The notes: generated by a model from the sequence alone, not told the origin. A stretch of 64,000 nucleotides of DNA from Streptomyces sp. NBC_01142 (GCF_026341125.1 NZ_JAPEOR010000002.1:1178001-1242000), one strand, 5' to 3'. Shown: positions 44,819-52,610, counted from the first letter of the stretch. Made by a program: numbers and translations.

Positions 44819-45361
44819 ATGACCGGGCACGGGCAGTACGAGCATGTCTTCGCACCCCTGCGCGGCGCGCGGGCCCGGGACGTCCGCGTCCCCGGCCTCA
44901 TCGACCGCGACGACCCGGTGCCGCGCTTCACCCCCATGGGCTGCACCGTCTACCTCGTCCTCGACGAGGGGTATCTCCGCGTGGACTGCCTCGGCGGCCA
45001 CGGACAGCTCGCCTTCCGGCCGGTGTCCGAGCCGACACCTTCTTCCCACTGGGATCTCACCGAGGACGAGTTCGCTGTCGGCGACTACGGATCACACTTC
45101 CTCGGCGACGACAGCCAACTCGCCGCCGTCACCCAGGTCCGGTACGCCCTCAACAACGAGTCCGACCGGGCGGCCGGCACGGTCCGGGCGGCCGAGATCC
45201 GGTTCCAGTACGGCGGCGTGCTCTTCCTCGACCCCATGTACCACTGGGGCATCCGGCTCCAGGGCGCAGGGGCCTACGAGCGCTGGCTGGCCCGGGAGCG
45301 GGAGGACACGCATACGCGTGCCGTCTTCGGCCTGCTCGAAGAGCATGTCTGGATCCCCTAG
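44819..45361 (+). CDS. Hypothetical protein
   Basis: The 180-residue protein starts MTGHGQYEHVFAPLRGAR. It is acidic and beta-rich, with CTVYLVLDEGYLRVDCLG, WDLTEDEFAVGDYGSHFLGD and IRFQYGGVLFLDPMYHWGI. No domain is recognised; single-domain soluble proteins of this kind occur as immunity-like or Imm-family proteins, but that is only a possibility. It is the last gene before the rnpB-derived direct repeat. Confidence 0.7.
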   Translation: MTGHGQYEHVFAPLRGARARDVRVPGLIDRDDPVPRFTPMGCTVYLVLDEGYLRVDCLGGHGQLAFRPVSEPTPSSHWDLTEDEFAVGDYGSHFLGDDSQLAAVTQVRYALNNESDRAAGTVRAAEIRFQYGGVLFLDPMYHWGIRLQGAGAYERWLAREREDTHTRAVFGLLEEHVWIP

Positions 45362-45563
45362 TGCCCCGAGTCGGAGATCCGCCGCTGGTTCGCCGGGCGG
45401 GCGCGGTGGGACGGTGGGCGGCTGTGACCAGGCCCCGTACCGGCCATCGTTCCTGCCGTCCGCCTTCGACGGCGCCTCCGTTTCACGCAGACGAGCGAAC
45501 GCCTGCCGGCGGTCCTTCACCGTCGCCGAATCCGGCGACGGGACCAAGGTCAGAGGACCAGCA

Positions 45564-45590
45564 GGCAGACGAGTCGGGCTGTACGCCGGG
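45564..45590. repeat. Left rnpB-derived repeat (att-like)
   Basis: This 27-bp sequence, beginning GGCAGACGAGTCGGGCTG, is identical to the last 27 bases of rnpB and in the same orientation. It is isolated from any other rnpB sequence. Confidence 0.9.
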
Positions 45591-45622
45591 GAGAGTCGCT
45601 ACACCGCTATGACCTGCGCAAA

Positions 45623-45630
45623 CGCAAATG
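45623..45630. repeat. CGCAAATG arm, paired with 52623-52630
   Basis: CGCAAATG here and CATTTGCG at 52623-52630 are inverted with respect to each other, and each lies just inside an island end. Both are preceded by GACCTGC. They could be accessory recombinase sites. Confidence 0.4.
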
Positions 45631-45671
45631 GAGGACGCTTGCGTGGCTACCTTGATGGCTACGTAGGCCGA

Positions 45672-45702
45672 CGCCCCGCCCGGGAGCGCTCCGGACGGGG
45701 GC
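45672..45702 (-). terminator. Terminator of the minus-strand regulator operon
   Basis: CCCCGCCCGG and CCGGACGGGG form a 10-bp stem with one mismatch around GAGCGCTC. It lies just beyond the stop at 45720. Confidence 0.65.
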
Positions 45703-45719
45703 TTCATCATCCTCGGAGT

Positions 45720-46073
45720 TCAGACGGTCTGCTCGATGTGCTCGAAGATGTCCGAGTCCGTCTCCTGCTGCCAGGCCGGAAGGTCGGCCCAGTCGGCGAC
45801 GTATCCGGGCTTCGGGTCCTCGAAGTGCTTGAACATCTGGACGGTCCAGCAGATCGCCACGAAGCGGCCCTTCTGCTCGCGGGTGAGCCGTGTGGCGTGC
45901 CCTTCGCTGACCTTGATGAAGTCGCGAACCTGGCCGTACACGGCCGCGGCAGCCTCGCGCTCCCACTCGGGAGTCTCGTCCCACGGCGTGACGTAGCCGG
46001 GCTTCGGTTCACCGGGGTAGTGCTTGGTCACACCGGCGATCCACGCCTCGCGGAAGATCCGACCGTCACTCAT
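45720..46073 (-). CDS. Hypothetical protein with an internal duplication
   Basis: The 117-residue protein starts MSDGRIFREAWIAGVTKHYP with AGAGGGAC 8 bases upstream. Two similar units can be seen: HYPGEPKPGYVTPWDETPEW followed by an acidic helix, and HFEDPKPGYVADWADLPAWQ followed by another acidic helix. The repeated motif is KPGYVxxWxxxPxW. It is acidic and soluble. It follows the HTH/TPR regulator by 16 bases on the same strand, so the pair is an operon. Its function is unknown. Confidence 0.75.
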   Translation of the reverse strand: MSDGRIFREAWIAGVTKHYPGEPKPGYVTPWDETPEWEREAAAAVYGQVRDFIKVSEGHATRLTREQKGRFVAICWTVQMFKHFEDPKPGYVADWADLPAWQQETDSDIFEHIEQTV

Positions 46074-46089
46074 GCACGTGTCCCTCTCG

Positions 46090-47343
46090 TCATACGCTGC
46101 GCGAAAGCGCCGCGATTCGGTGATCCAGATCCGAGACTCGGCCATCGGACATGAGCGGGGCAAGACGCCCTCGAAGTCCGTCCAACTTCTTGCCGATGAA
46201 TCCCGAGTTCGACCGGTCGGCCAAACTGAGCACTGTCTCCGCGTAGTGCACGACCTGGTCGACGTCGCCCCGGTGGACCCCAAGAACGGCAAGGTCGCTC
46301 AAGACGGCGGCACGGCGACGCAGCGACAGAGGTTGGGCGAGGGCTGCGGTGAGGCCCTCTTCCGCGAGATCGGGACGGCCGAGCTGGAGGTAGCAGGCTC
46401 CTCGTTCCTCGGGGAGGCGGGCGCCGTCGAAGCGGAGCCAGCCGCCGTTGTGGAAATTGCCGTCGAGGGAGTGCACCTTCTCGGCTTCGTCGAGGGCCCG
46501 GGTGCAGGCGTCGATGTCGCCCATGGCCGCGTACGCCTGGGCCTGGACGGCGGCGACCCAGTGGCGGGTGGACAGGGCGCTGTCGCCCCGTTGGGCGATC
46601 CGGGAGGCTACCGCCAGCAGGGGCTGGGCAGCGGGCGCGCGCCGTGCGTACAGCTCGACGTAGGCGTGGCGAGTCATGGCACAAGCCCAGAGGTCATGGT
46701 CACCACCGGCATGAGCCGCGTTGGCGGCCAACGTGTAGCACTGGGCGGCGTCGGTGTACCGGTTGGCGTCGAAGAAGAGCTCACCGGCCAGCTGGTAGAG
46801 GTCGGCCGTCATTGTGCACAGCCGGCCCCGGTCCGCTGAGGTGCGTGCCTCGGCCAGGCCCTTCGTCAGGGCGTCGAGCTGCCTGCGGACCGCCGGAAAG
46901 GCGGCCCGTTTGGAGTCAGAGAGGGTGAAGACCTGCCACAGACTGCGGTGCAGCTCTTCCCCTGTCACCAGGAGCGCCGCCGCCGTGTGTCCTCGGGGGG
47001 CCTCGTCCGAACCGGGCAGGGTGACGAGCGCGCCTGTGACGGCGAGCAGGCCCAGGACATCGCGGCGCTTCATATCGTCATCCTCACCGTGGAGGAGGGT
47101 TGAGGTGTCAGGGAGCACGGCCGTTTCGACCGGCGGTTCTTCGACGAGCAGCCCTTCCAGCTCGGAGAGGGTGACTCCTAACAGGCTGGCGATCTTGGGC
47201 CGTTGGTGCGGTTGTGGTGTGGCACGGCCACCCTCCCAGCGGATCACGGTGGATGCGGCCACCGCGAGGGCTTCGGCGAATTCCTCCTGAGAGTACCCCT
47301 GTGCCACCCGCCGCTCGGCAAGGCGCCCACGCCTCAACGCCAT
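46090..47343 (-). CDS. XRE-family HTH regulator with TPR domain
   Basis: The 417-residue protein has an N-terminal HTH (residues about 5-65: RRVAQGYSQEEFAEALAVAA, then STVIRWEGG) and a C-terminal TPR-like helical domain, with a region around LGLLAVTGALVTLPG between them. Similar HTH-TPR proteins often stand beside RiPP clusters in streptomycetes and may sense a small peptide or molecule. It is divergent from the graspetide operon, and the shared region has a palindrome over a likely -10 element. GGGGAGATCA precedes the ATG. Confidence 0.85.
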   Translation of the reverse strand: MALRRGRLAERRVAQGYSQEEFAEALAVAASTVIRWEGGRATPQPHQRPKIASLLGVTLSELEGLLVEEPPVETAVLPDTSTLLHGEDDDMKRRDVLGLLAVTGALVTLPGSDEAPRGHTAAALLVTGEELHRSLWQVFTLSDSKRAAFPAVRRQLDALTKGLAEARTSADRGRLCTMTADLYQLAGELFFDANRYTDAAQCYTLAANAAHAGGDHDLWACAMTRHAYVELYARRAPAAQPLLAVASRIAQRGDSALSTRHWVAAVQAQAYAAMGDIDACTRALDEAEKVHSLDGNFHNGGWLRFDGARLPEERGACYLQLGRPDLAEEGLTAALAQPLSLRRRAAVLSDLAVLGVHRGDVDQVVHYAETVLSLADRSNSGFIGKKLDGLRGRLAPLMSDGRVSDLDHRIAALSRSV

Positions 47344-47445
47344 TGATCTCCCCTCACGAAGAGCACCCTCCTCATCCACACACTCGCAACACCCGCTGCC
47401 CGGAAAACGCCTGGGACATGCGCGGGGTCCGCTCTGGGAGACGGT

Positions 47446-47462
47446 AACGGATAGTCGTTCAC
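47446..47462 (+). promoter_or_regulatory. Possible operator/-10 element of the graspetide operon
   Basis: AACG-GATAGT-CGTT is an inverted repeat whose centre, GATAGT (47450-47455), resembles an actinomycete -10 hexamer; one flank extends as GTAACG...CGTTCAC. It is placed between the divergent regulator and the operon. No convincing -35 is seen. Confidence 0.45.
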
Positions 47463-47481
47463 TGGTCACACGCCGCTCGGA

Positions 47482-47569
47482 GGTCCAAGGACCCCTCGGA
47501 CGGCTCCCCCGAGGCAGCGGGCCGCGCCGTGTCCCGTCCAAACTGCGGCCCGCTGCTGCCCCGTCCGAG
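47482..47569 (+). promoter_or_regulatory. Nested stem-loop leader in front of the graspetide operon
   Basis: Three perfect stems lie in the probable 5' leader: GGTCC/GGACC (47482-47493), CTCGGACGG pairing with CCGTCCGAG (47495-47503 with 47561-47569), and inside it GCAGCGGGCCGC pairing with 47545-47556 (47514-47525). The 3' strand of the outer stem overlaps the beginning of the GAGAGGAG ribosome binding site at 47567-47574. Opening or closing of this stem could set translation of the first gene. A regulatory role is inference. Confidence 0.6.
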
Positions 47570-47581
47570 AGGAGCGACCGC

Positions 47582-47749
47582 GTGACGACCTCCGAACTGC
47601 CCCGAAGAAACCCTGGCACCAGCGGCCGTACGTACACGCCGCCGGAGCCCCAGCCGGGTGCACCGAGCCGGGCTCTGCGGGTGCGGGCGGCCGACGGCTG
47701 GGAGAGGTTCATGCGGCGCGTCGAGGCCCAGCAGGAGCCGAAGACGTGA
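47582..47749 (+). CDS. Small Pro/Arg-rich protein, first gene of the graspetide operon
   Basis: The 55-residue protein starts at GTG 47582 with GAGAGGAG about 7 bases upstream: MTTSELPRRNPGTSGRTYTP, then a Pro-rich stretch and a basic helix with DGWERFMRRVEAQQ. It is too short for a standard gene call but its ribosome binding site and the GTGA overlap with the next gene support it. Function unknown; it might act in regulation or as an accessory peptide. Confidence 0.65.
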   Translation: MTTSELPRRNPGTSGRTYTPPEPQPGAPSRALRVRAADGWERFMRRVEAQQEPKT

Positions 47750-47952
47750 ACCCGGTCGGCCCCGACGGCTGCGAGCAGCACCCACTCCTGAACACGAACG
47801 TCCGCGACATCGCCTCGCGCGGGGAGGGTGTTCTCGTCGCCGTCACGCACGAGCTCCACAGCCACGGCACGGTCCGGGTCGCGCACATCCGGCCCGAGAG
47901 AGGCGTCGAGTGGACGACCTCAGCCGACAACATCCAGGCCGCTCTCCTTTGA
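47746..47952 (+). CDS. Small KOW-like protein of the graspetide operon
   Basis: The 68-residue protein starts at GTG 47746 overlapping the stop of the preceding gene (GTGA). The segment NTNVRDIASRGEGVLVAVTH followed by VRVAHIRPERGVEWTT resembles the small KOW-like beta-barrel proteins encoded near HTH regulators in streptomycetes (a family with an xxGxEWxxxP signature). The C-terminal NIQAALL is a short helix. It may bind nucleic acid or a partner protein. Confidence 0.65.
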   Translation: MNPVGPDGCEQHPLLNTNVRDIASRGEGVLVAVTHELHSHGTVRVAHIRPERGVEWTTSADNIQAALL

Positions 47953-48035
47953 GGCGGTGCCCGCAGATCGCCGTTGGCACCCTGCCTGGCGCGAACGGTT
48001 TCCCGCACCACTCCCCCTTCAACCCAAGGAGTCCC

Positions 48036-48296
48036 ATGACCACCTCCGTCGCACTCTCTTTCCCCACGCGACCGTGGGGCGCGGGCCGACTCACGCCCTA
48101 CCCGACCACCATCCGCCGACCCCACGCCACGGTCGCCGTCGACCCCACGACGCAGCTCGGGGTGTTCCGCGACCACGACGGGCAGGTGGTCGAGATGGGC
48201 AAGCACGGCACCAGCTCCGGCACCGAGACCTCCACGACGACGAACTCGGACTCCAAAAACGACCAGGGCCACGACCAGGACAGCAACCAGGACTGA
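48036..48296 (+). CDS. Graspetide precursor peptide (putative ATP-grasp target RiPP)
   Basis: The 86-residue peptide matches the leader pattern of actinobacterial ATP-grasp targets: LTPYPTTIRRPHATVAVDP (residues about 19-37) is the conserved leader core thought to bind the ligase. The C-terminal part, residues about 57-86, is the likely core: Thr/Ser at 59-61, 63, 65-69 and 71, then Asp at 72, 76, 80, 82 and 86 with Glu64. The Thr-rich then Asp-rich order fits ester-linked macrocycles between Thr/Ser hydroxyls and Asp carboxyls. AAGGAG stands 5-6 bases before the ATG. The stop overlaps the next start (TGATG), so the ligase is coupled. Confidence 0.82.
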   Translation: MTTSVALSFPTRPWGAGRLTPYPTTIRRPHATVAVDPTTQLGVFRDHDGQVVEMGKHGTSSGTETSTTTNSDSKNDQGHDQDSNQD

Positions 48297-49261
48297 TGAC
48301 CATGCCCGAGAAGAGGCCGGTTCTGGTGGCCACCGAGGCGGACGACATCACCGCCGACATGGTGATCACCGAACTCAACCGGCGCGATGTGCCGGTGGTC
48401 CGGTTCAACCCCGCCGACATCGGCGAGAACCTCACGGTCTCGGCTCGGTTCGGCACCTGCCCGGCCCCTGTGGTCGGGCAGGTGCGCACCTCGTCGAGAA
48501 CCGCAGGCCTGACCCGCGTCCGATCGGTGTACTGGCGCCGCCCGGAGTGGCCGTCATTCCCCAACCTGTCCCCGGACGACTCCCGCTTCGCTGCGGCGCA
48601 GGTCCGCTACGGGCTTGGGGGCACGCTCTACGCCCTGGACGGCCCGCTCTGGGTCAACCACCCGTTGCGCATCACCGCGGCTGACTTCAAACCCGTTCAG
48701 CTCGCCCTCGCCCAGCAGCTCGGCTTCACCGTCCCGCCCACCCTCGTCACCAACGACCCGGCCGAGGCACGCGAGTTCATCCGCATCCAAGGAGACGCGA
48801 TCTTCAAGACGCTACGGTGGACCCCCTATACGCGTGACGGCGTGCCGGTGACCGGATGGGCCGATCCCGTCACGGCCGACGAGATCGACGACAGCGTTCG
48901 CATCACTCCCCACCTGTTTCAGGCCCGCGTGGACAAGGTCGCCGACCTCCGCGTCCTGATCGTGGGGCGGCACACGTTCGCCGTGCGCATCGACTCCGAA
49001 CTGCTGGACTGGCGCAAGGACTACAGCGCCCTGACATACACCGTGGAGTACCTTCCCGACCAGGTGGACAAGGCACTGCACTCCTACCTGGACCGACTGG
49101 AGCTGGCATCAGGAAGCTTCGACCTCGCGGTGGACCGGACGGGAAACTACTGGTGGCTGGAGCTGAACCCCAACGGGCAATGGGGATGGCTGGAGACGGA
49201 GACCGGCCTCCCGATGTCCGCCGCCTTCGCCGACCTACTCGTGCAAGAAGACTGCCGATGA
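48296..49261 (+). CDS. ATP-grasp peptide ligase (graspetide maturase)
   Basis: The 321-residue protein is an ATP-grasp enzyme of the peptide-maturase type (SAV_5884-like). The N-terminal PVLVATEADDITADMVITEL leads to NHPLRITAADFKPVQLALAQ, FKTLRW with the ATP-contacting Lys, and the Mg-binding LELNPNGQWGWLE. It should activate Asp/Glu side chains of the precursor as acyl phosphates and form esters with Thr/Ser hydroxyls. The start is chosen at the ATG overlapping the precursor stop; a second ATG two codons later is possible. It overlaps the methyltransferase by four bases (ATGA). Confidence 0.88.
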   Translation: MTMPEKRPVLVATEADDITADMVITELNRRDVPVVRFNPADIGENLTVSARFGTCPAPVVGQVRTSSRTAGLTRVRSVYWRRPEWPSFPNLSPDDSRFAAAQVRYGLGGTLYALDGPLWVNHPLRITAADFKPVQLALAQQLGFTVPPTLVTNDPAEAREFIRIQGDAIFKTLRWTPYTRDGVPVTGWADPVTADEIDDSVRITPHLFQARVDKVADLRVLIVGRHTFAVRIDSELLDWRKDYSALTYTVEYLPDQVDKALHSYLDRLELASGSFDLAVDRTGNYWWLELNPNGQWGWLETETGLPMSAAFADLLVQEDCR

Positions 49262-50421
49262 CCGACCCGGCATCCGAGCGGCGCCGCATGGCGGCCGTGC
49301 TTTCGAACAAGGGCGTCCTGAAGTCCCCCTGGCTGCGCGGGGCCGTCGAAGCCGTCCCCCGCGAGCAGTTCCTCCATCCCGGAGTCTTCCTCGACGAGGG
49401 GCGGACCTGGCGTCCCGTCACCGCGCTCGGCACCGACCCGGACGATTGGCTCAAGATCGCCTACAGCGTCGACACCTTGACCACCCAGCTCGACGGCCAC
49501 CTCACCGCCGACCAGACCGGCGAACCCGTCGCGGGCGTGCCCACGTCGTCCTCCACCGACCCGACCACCGTCGTCGGCATGATCGAAGCCCTGGACCTCA
49601 CGGCGGACCACCGCGTCCTGGAGATCGGCACGGGCACCGGATACTCCACGGCCCTGATGTGCCACTACCTCGGCGAGGACAACGTCACCACGGTCGAGGT
49701 CGACCCGCAGGTGGCGGCACGCGCCGATGCCGCCCTGGAGACCGCCGGCCACTCCACTTGGACGGTGACGGGCGACGGGCTTCTGGGCCATCCTCACCGG
49801 GCGCCGTACGACCGGGTCATCGCCACCTGCGCGGTGCGTCGCATCCCGTACACGTGGATCAGGCAGACGAAGCCCGGCGGCCTCGTCCTCGCCACGGTCG
49901 GCTCCTGGCCGTGGGGAACCGGCCTCGCGAAGCTCACCGTCGGCGAAGACGGCACCGCCGAGGGCACGATCATCGGACGCTCCTCTTTCATGCAGGCGCG
50001 CGCCCAGGCGGTGACCCCCGTGGCGGGCGACCTCTCCGCCCGAACCGCGTACGCGGACAGCGAGCGGACCGCGCTGGTGTCCCCTCTCGCCCTGGACGAG
50101 TGGATGCCTGCCTTCCTCGCACAGCTCGCCGCACCCGGTGCGCAGTTCGTGTGCGCCGCCCGCAGCGACGGCTCACCCTTGCGGTACCTGTTCGATCCTG
50201 AGCGGGAGTCGTTCGCCGAGTTCCTCGCCGACGGCGAGAGTTGGACCGTCCGCCAGGGCGGCCCCGTGGCCCTCTGGGACGATGTCGAGCGCGCCCTCGT
50301 CGCCTGGCAGGACAACGGCAGTCCAGGTATCGAGGCTGTGCGGCTCCGCGTCACCGACAGATCGCACCTGTACTGGATCGACAGCGGCCCGTTACTGCGC
50401 TGGGAGCATCGGCTCGCCTGA
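49258..50421 (+). CDS. PIMT-like O-methyltransferase of the graspetide cluster
   Basis: The 387-residue protein has a protein-L-isoaspartyl methyltransferase-like SAM domain (motif I VLEIGTGTGYST, SSSTDPTTVVGMIEALDLTA as the PIMT substrate loop, EVDPQVAARA) and an extra C-terminal domain of about 170 residues. In described aspartimide graspetides such as fuscimiditide, this enzyme methylates an Asp side chain in the cyclised peptide and the ester collapses to an aspartimide. The order ligase-methyltransferase with ATGA overlap is as in that group. Its exact target Asp in this precursor is unknown. Confidence 0.85.
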   Translation: MTDPASERRRMAAVLSNKGVLKSPWLRGAVEAVPREQFLHPGVFLDEGRTWRPVTALGTDPDDWLKIAYSVDTLTTQLDGHLTADQTGEPVAGVPTSSSTDPTTVVGMIEALDLTADHRVLEIGTGTGYSTALMCHYLGEDNVTTVEVDPQVAARADAALETAGHSTWTVTGDGLLGHPHRAPYDRVIATCAVRRIPYTWIRQTKPGGLVLATVGSWPWGTGLAKLTVGEDGTAEGTIIGRSSFMQARAQAVTPVAGDLSARTAYADSERTALVSPLALDEWMPAFLAQLAAPGAQFVCAARSDGSPLRYLFDPERESFAEFLADGESWTVRQGGPVALWDDVERALVAWQDNGSPGIEAVRLRVTDRSHLYWIDSGPLLRWEHRLA

Positions 50422-50467
50422 ACCGCTACCCTCCGACGAAGCCGCCTCCCAGCTCGTAGGAAGCACG

Positions 50468-50764
50468 ATGGACGACGAACCGCTGTCGCAGTGGGCCGAT
50501 CGACGTGACACGAAGATCGGACGGTTCCGTGCCGTGCCTCTCGTCACCGGCGACAGCCCGCAGGGATCCCATCTGAACCCTGACGCGCCACGGGCGATCC
50601 AGCGGTGGAACGGACACATGTGGGAGCCCTACGGCTTCGCGGTGAATCTCGCGGCGGCGAGACGCATCTTGTTCCCCAACCCCGAGGTCACCCAGGTCTC
50701 GGGGCCGGCACCGAAGCTCGGCCCCGGGACCGGCAGACACCGCAAGCCTCAGGCGCCGCAATAG
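50468..50764 (+). CDS. DUF6087-like protein
   Basis: The 98-residue protein starts MDDEPLSQWADRRDTKIGRF and contains PLVTGDSPQGSHLNPDAPR, WNGHMWEPYGFAVNLAAARR and a C-terminal RHRKPQ tail. This pattern is that of the small family labelled DUF6087 in streptomycetes, as I recall. It comes 46 bases after the methyltransferase, so it is probably the last gene of the operon. Function is unknown. Confidence 0.68.
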   Translation: MDDEPLSQWADRRDTKIGRFRAVPLVTGDSPQGSHLNPDAPRAIQRWNGHMWEPYGFAVNLAAARRILFPNPEVTQVSGPAPKLGPGTGRHRKPQAPQ

Positions 50765-50794
50765 CTCCGGCGAGGGCTTCAATCCCGACTCAGA

Positions 50795-50830
50795 GGGCCC
50801 CTGACTGGCCAGACACGTGGCCAGGGACCC
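50795..50830 (+). terminator. Terminator of the graspetide operon
   Basis: CTGGCC (50805-50810) and GGCCAG (50819-50824) form the core stem and GGG/CCC further out can extend it. It lies 30 bases beyond the stop at 50764. Confidence 0.6.
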
Positions 50831-51071
50831 TTCCCCGGCTTACTCCCCGGCCCCGCCGACGCCCACCTCCGGCCCCGCGAGGCATGGCTGCTTTCGTGGC
50901 TACGGCGTAGTGCGCGGTCCCGTTTGAACAGGTGCGGACCGGGGCCAGCGAGGCCCGCCCATACGCGAAAAGAGGACCTCTGACGCGTAAATAGCAGCAG
51001 GTCAGGGTGGGTGTGGGCAGGACTGGGTGCCCGGTGGCCGTGGAGGGCTGCCGGGTGTTCGGGGCTGTCGG
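50831..51071. other. Noncoding region between operon terminator and IS110 recombinase
   Basis: No gene is supported. The right-to-left end of the IS110-type element must lie here, but these elements lack terminal inverted repeats, so the boundary cannot be set from one copy. Confidence 0.4.
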
Positions 51072-52316
51072 TCAGGCTGCGTTCTCCCTCGGGTTGAGGG
51101 TGACGGTGTAGCCGAGCTGGTTGAGCTGGGTGATGGCTCGGCGGGTGGCGCGTTCGGGGTCGCGTTGGGTGAAGTAGGTGCCGCCGAGTTCCTGGTAGGC
51201 GACGTTGTCGGTGAGCATGTGCCAGATCGCGGTGATGATCGAGTGCTCGACGGCGACCAGTGCCCGGAGCGGGCCGCGGCGGGCGGTCAGCCGCTTGTAA
51301 CGGGCCTGCAGGTAGGTGTCCTTGGTTCTCACAGCGCCGAATGCCGCGAGGCCGAGGGCGCCTTTGAGATAGGGGTTGCCGGGCCGGACCTTCGTGTTCT
51401 TGGTACGGCCGGCGGACTCGTGGTGGCCGGGGCAGACCCCGGCCCAGGACGCGAGGTGTTTGGCGGAGGCGAACCGGGTCATGTCCCCGCCGGTCTCCGC
51501 GATGATCACTTCGGCGGTGGCCTGGTTGATGCCGGGGATGGTGTCGAGGAGGTCGAGGGCGCCACGAAAGGGGGCCATCGCCTCCTCGATGCGTCCGGTG
51601 AGCTGGTCGATCATCGTGGTGAGCTGGTCGTACTGATCCAGATACAGTCGGGCCAGGAACGCGTGGTGCTCGCGGAACCGTCCGGTCAGGGCCTCGGTGA
51701 GTTCGGGGATCTTGTTGCGGAGCTTGCGTTTGGCCAGGTCCGCGAGGACCCGCGGGTCGGCTTCGCCGCGGATGAGGGCTTCGAGCATGGCCCGGCCGGA
51801 GACGCCCATGATGTCGGAGGCGACCGCGGAGAGTTTGATGCCGGTGTCCTCCAGGAGTTTCTCCAGCCGCTGGACCACACGGCCGCGTTCACGGGTGGCG
51901 GTGGTCCGGGCCCGGGTCAGGTCGCGCAGTTCGCGGACCGGCTCGGGCGGCACGAAGGAGGGCCTGACCAGGCCGTGGGCGCCGAGCTGGGCCAGCCAGG
52001 CCGCGTCCGAGACGTCCGTCTTGCGGCCGGGTAGGTTCTTGACCTGCCGCGCGTTGACCAGGACCACGTCCAGGCCCTCGGTCAGCACGTAGTAGAAGGG
52101 CTTCCAGTAGTCACTGGTCGCCTCGATCACTACCAGCGTCACCTGTGCGGCGAGCAGATGGTCCCGCAGATCCAGGACCGCGTTCGTCGTTGATCCCCAC
52201 GTCGTGGTCTCGGTCGTGAAGGACCCCCGCCGCTTCGTACTCGGGGTGCGGACGCAGACCTTGGCGTCCTTCTTGCTGATGTCGAGGCCGGCGCAGCGTT
52301 CGTGCAGTACGTCCAC
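51072..52316 (-). CDS. IS110-family transposase (RuvC-like recombinase)
   Basis: The 414-residue protein starts at GTG 52316 with GGGAGGGAGC about 7 bases upstream. The N-terminal DEDD domain has CAGLDISKKDAKV, VVIEATSDYW and KTDVSDAAWLA; the C-terminal Tnp_20 domain has IPGINQATAEVIIAETGG and the serine-containing HHESAGR motif. All four acidic residues and the serine are present, so the protein looks active. The element moves by bridge (seek) RNA-guided recombination and has no inverted ends. It lies on the rnpB side of the island. Confidence 0.92.
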   Translation of the reverse strand: MDVLHERCAGLDISKKDAKVCVRTPSTKRRGSFTTETTTWGSTTNAVLDLRDHLLAAQVTLVVIEATSDYWKPFYYVLTEGLDVVLVNARQVKNLPGRKTDVSDAAWLAQLGAHGLVRPSFVPPEPVRELRDLTRARTTATRERGRVVQRLEKLLEDTGIKLSAVASDIMGVSGRAMLEALIRGEADPRVLADLAKRKLRNKIPELTEALTGRFREHHAFLARLYLDQYDQLTTMIDQLTGRIEEAMAPFRGALDLLDTIPGINQATAEVIIAETGGDMTRFASAKHLASWAGVCPGHHESAGRTKNTKVRPGNPYLKGALGLAAFGAVRTKDTYLQARYKRLTARRGPLRALVAVEHSIITAIWHMLTDNVAYQELGGTYFTQRDPERATRRAITQLNQLGYTVTLNPRENAA

Positions 52317-52610
52317 GGCCTTGCTCCCTCCCTGGCGGACGGACCCGTCGTACGCCGTTCCGGGAGGACCAGGGTGGATCAGGAATTCTGACGCACGTGC
52401 TTCGCAGCAACACTCCACGGTTCCCGTGGACGGTCCCCAGCACCACGCTGACCTGCGAGCTCACCGGCATCACAGAGGCATCGGTTTCGGCCGGAACGAA
52501 CCGCTCCAGCATCCCGGACCGGCATCAGCCCACGTCAGGGCAGACAGAAGCACCTCCGGCGCACGCCACGGCATTTACCACGCCCCCGGCGCGCACCGAA
52601 GGTGCGCTGG
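52317..52610 (-). ncRNA. Candidate bridge RNA region of the IS110 element
   Basis: IS110-group elements encode a structured bridge RNA in the noncoding end upstream of the recombinase. This 294-base noncoding stretch directly upstream of the start of the minus-strand recombinase is the place where it would be. Several inverted segments occur, for example TCCACGG with CCGTGGA (about 52415-52432). The exact ends are not known. Confidence 0.35.

Larger units (their letters stand above)
45362..45719. other. Intergenic region holding the left island boundary
   Basis: This 358-base gap contains chromosomal sequence, the rnpB-derived 27-bp repeat (45564-45590), the CGCAAATG arm-like motif (45623-45630) and the terminator of the first island gene. 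No gene is supported. Confidence 0.5.
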
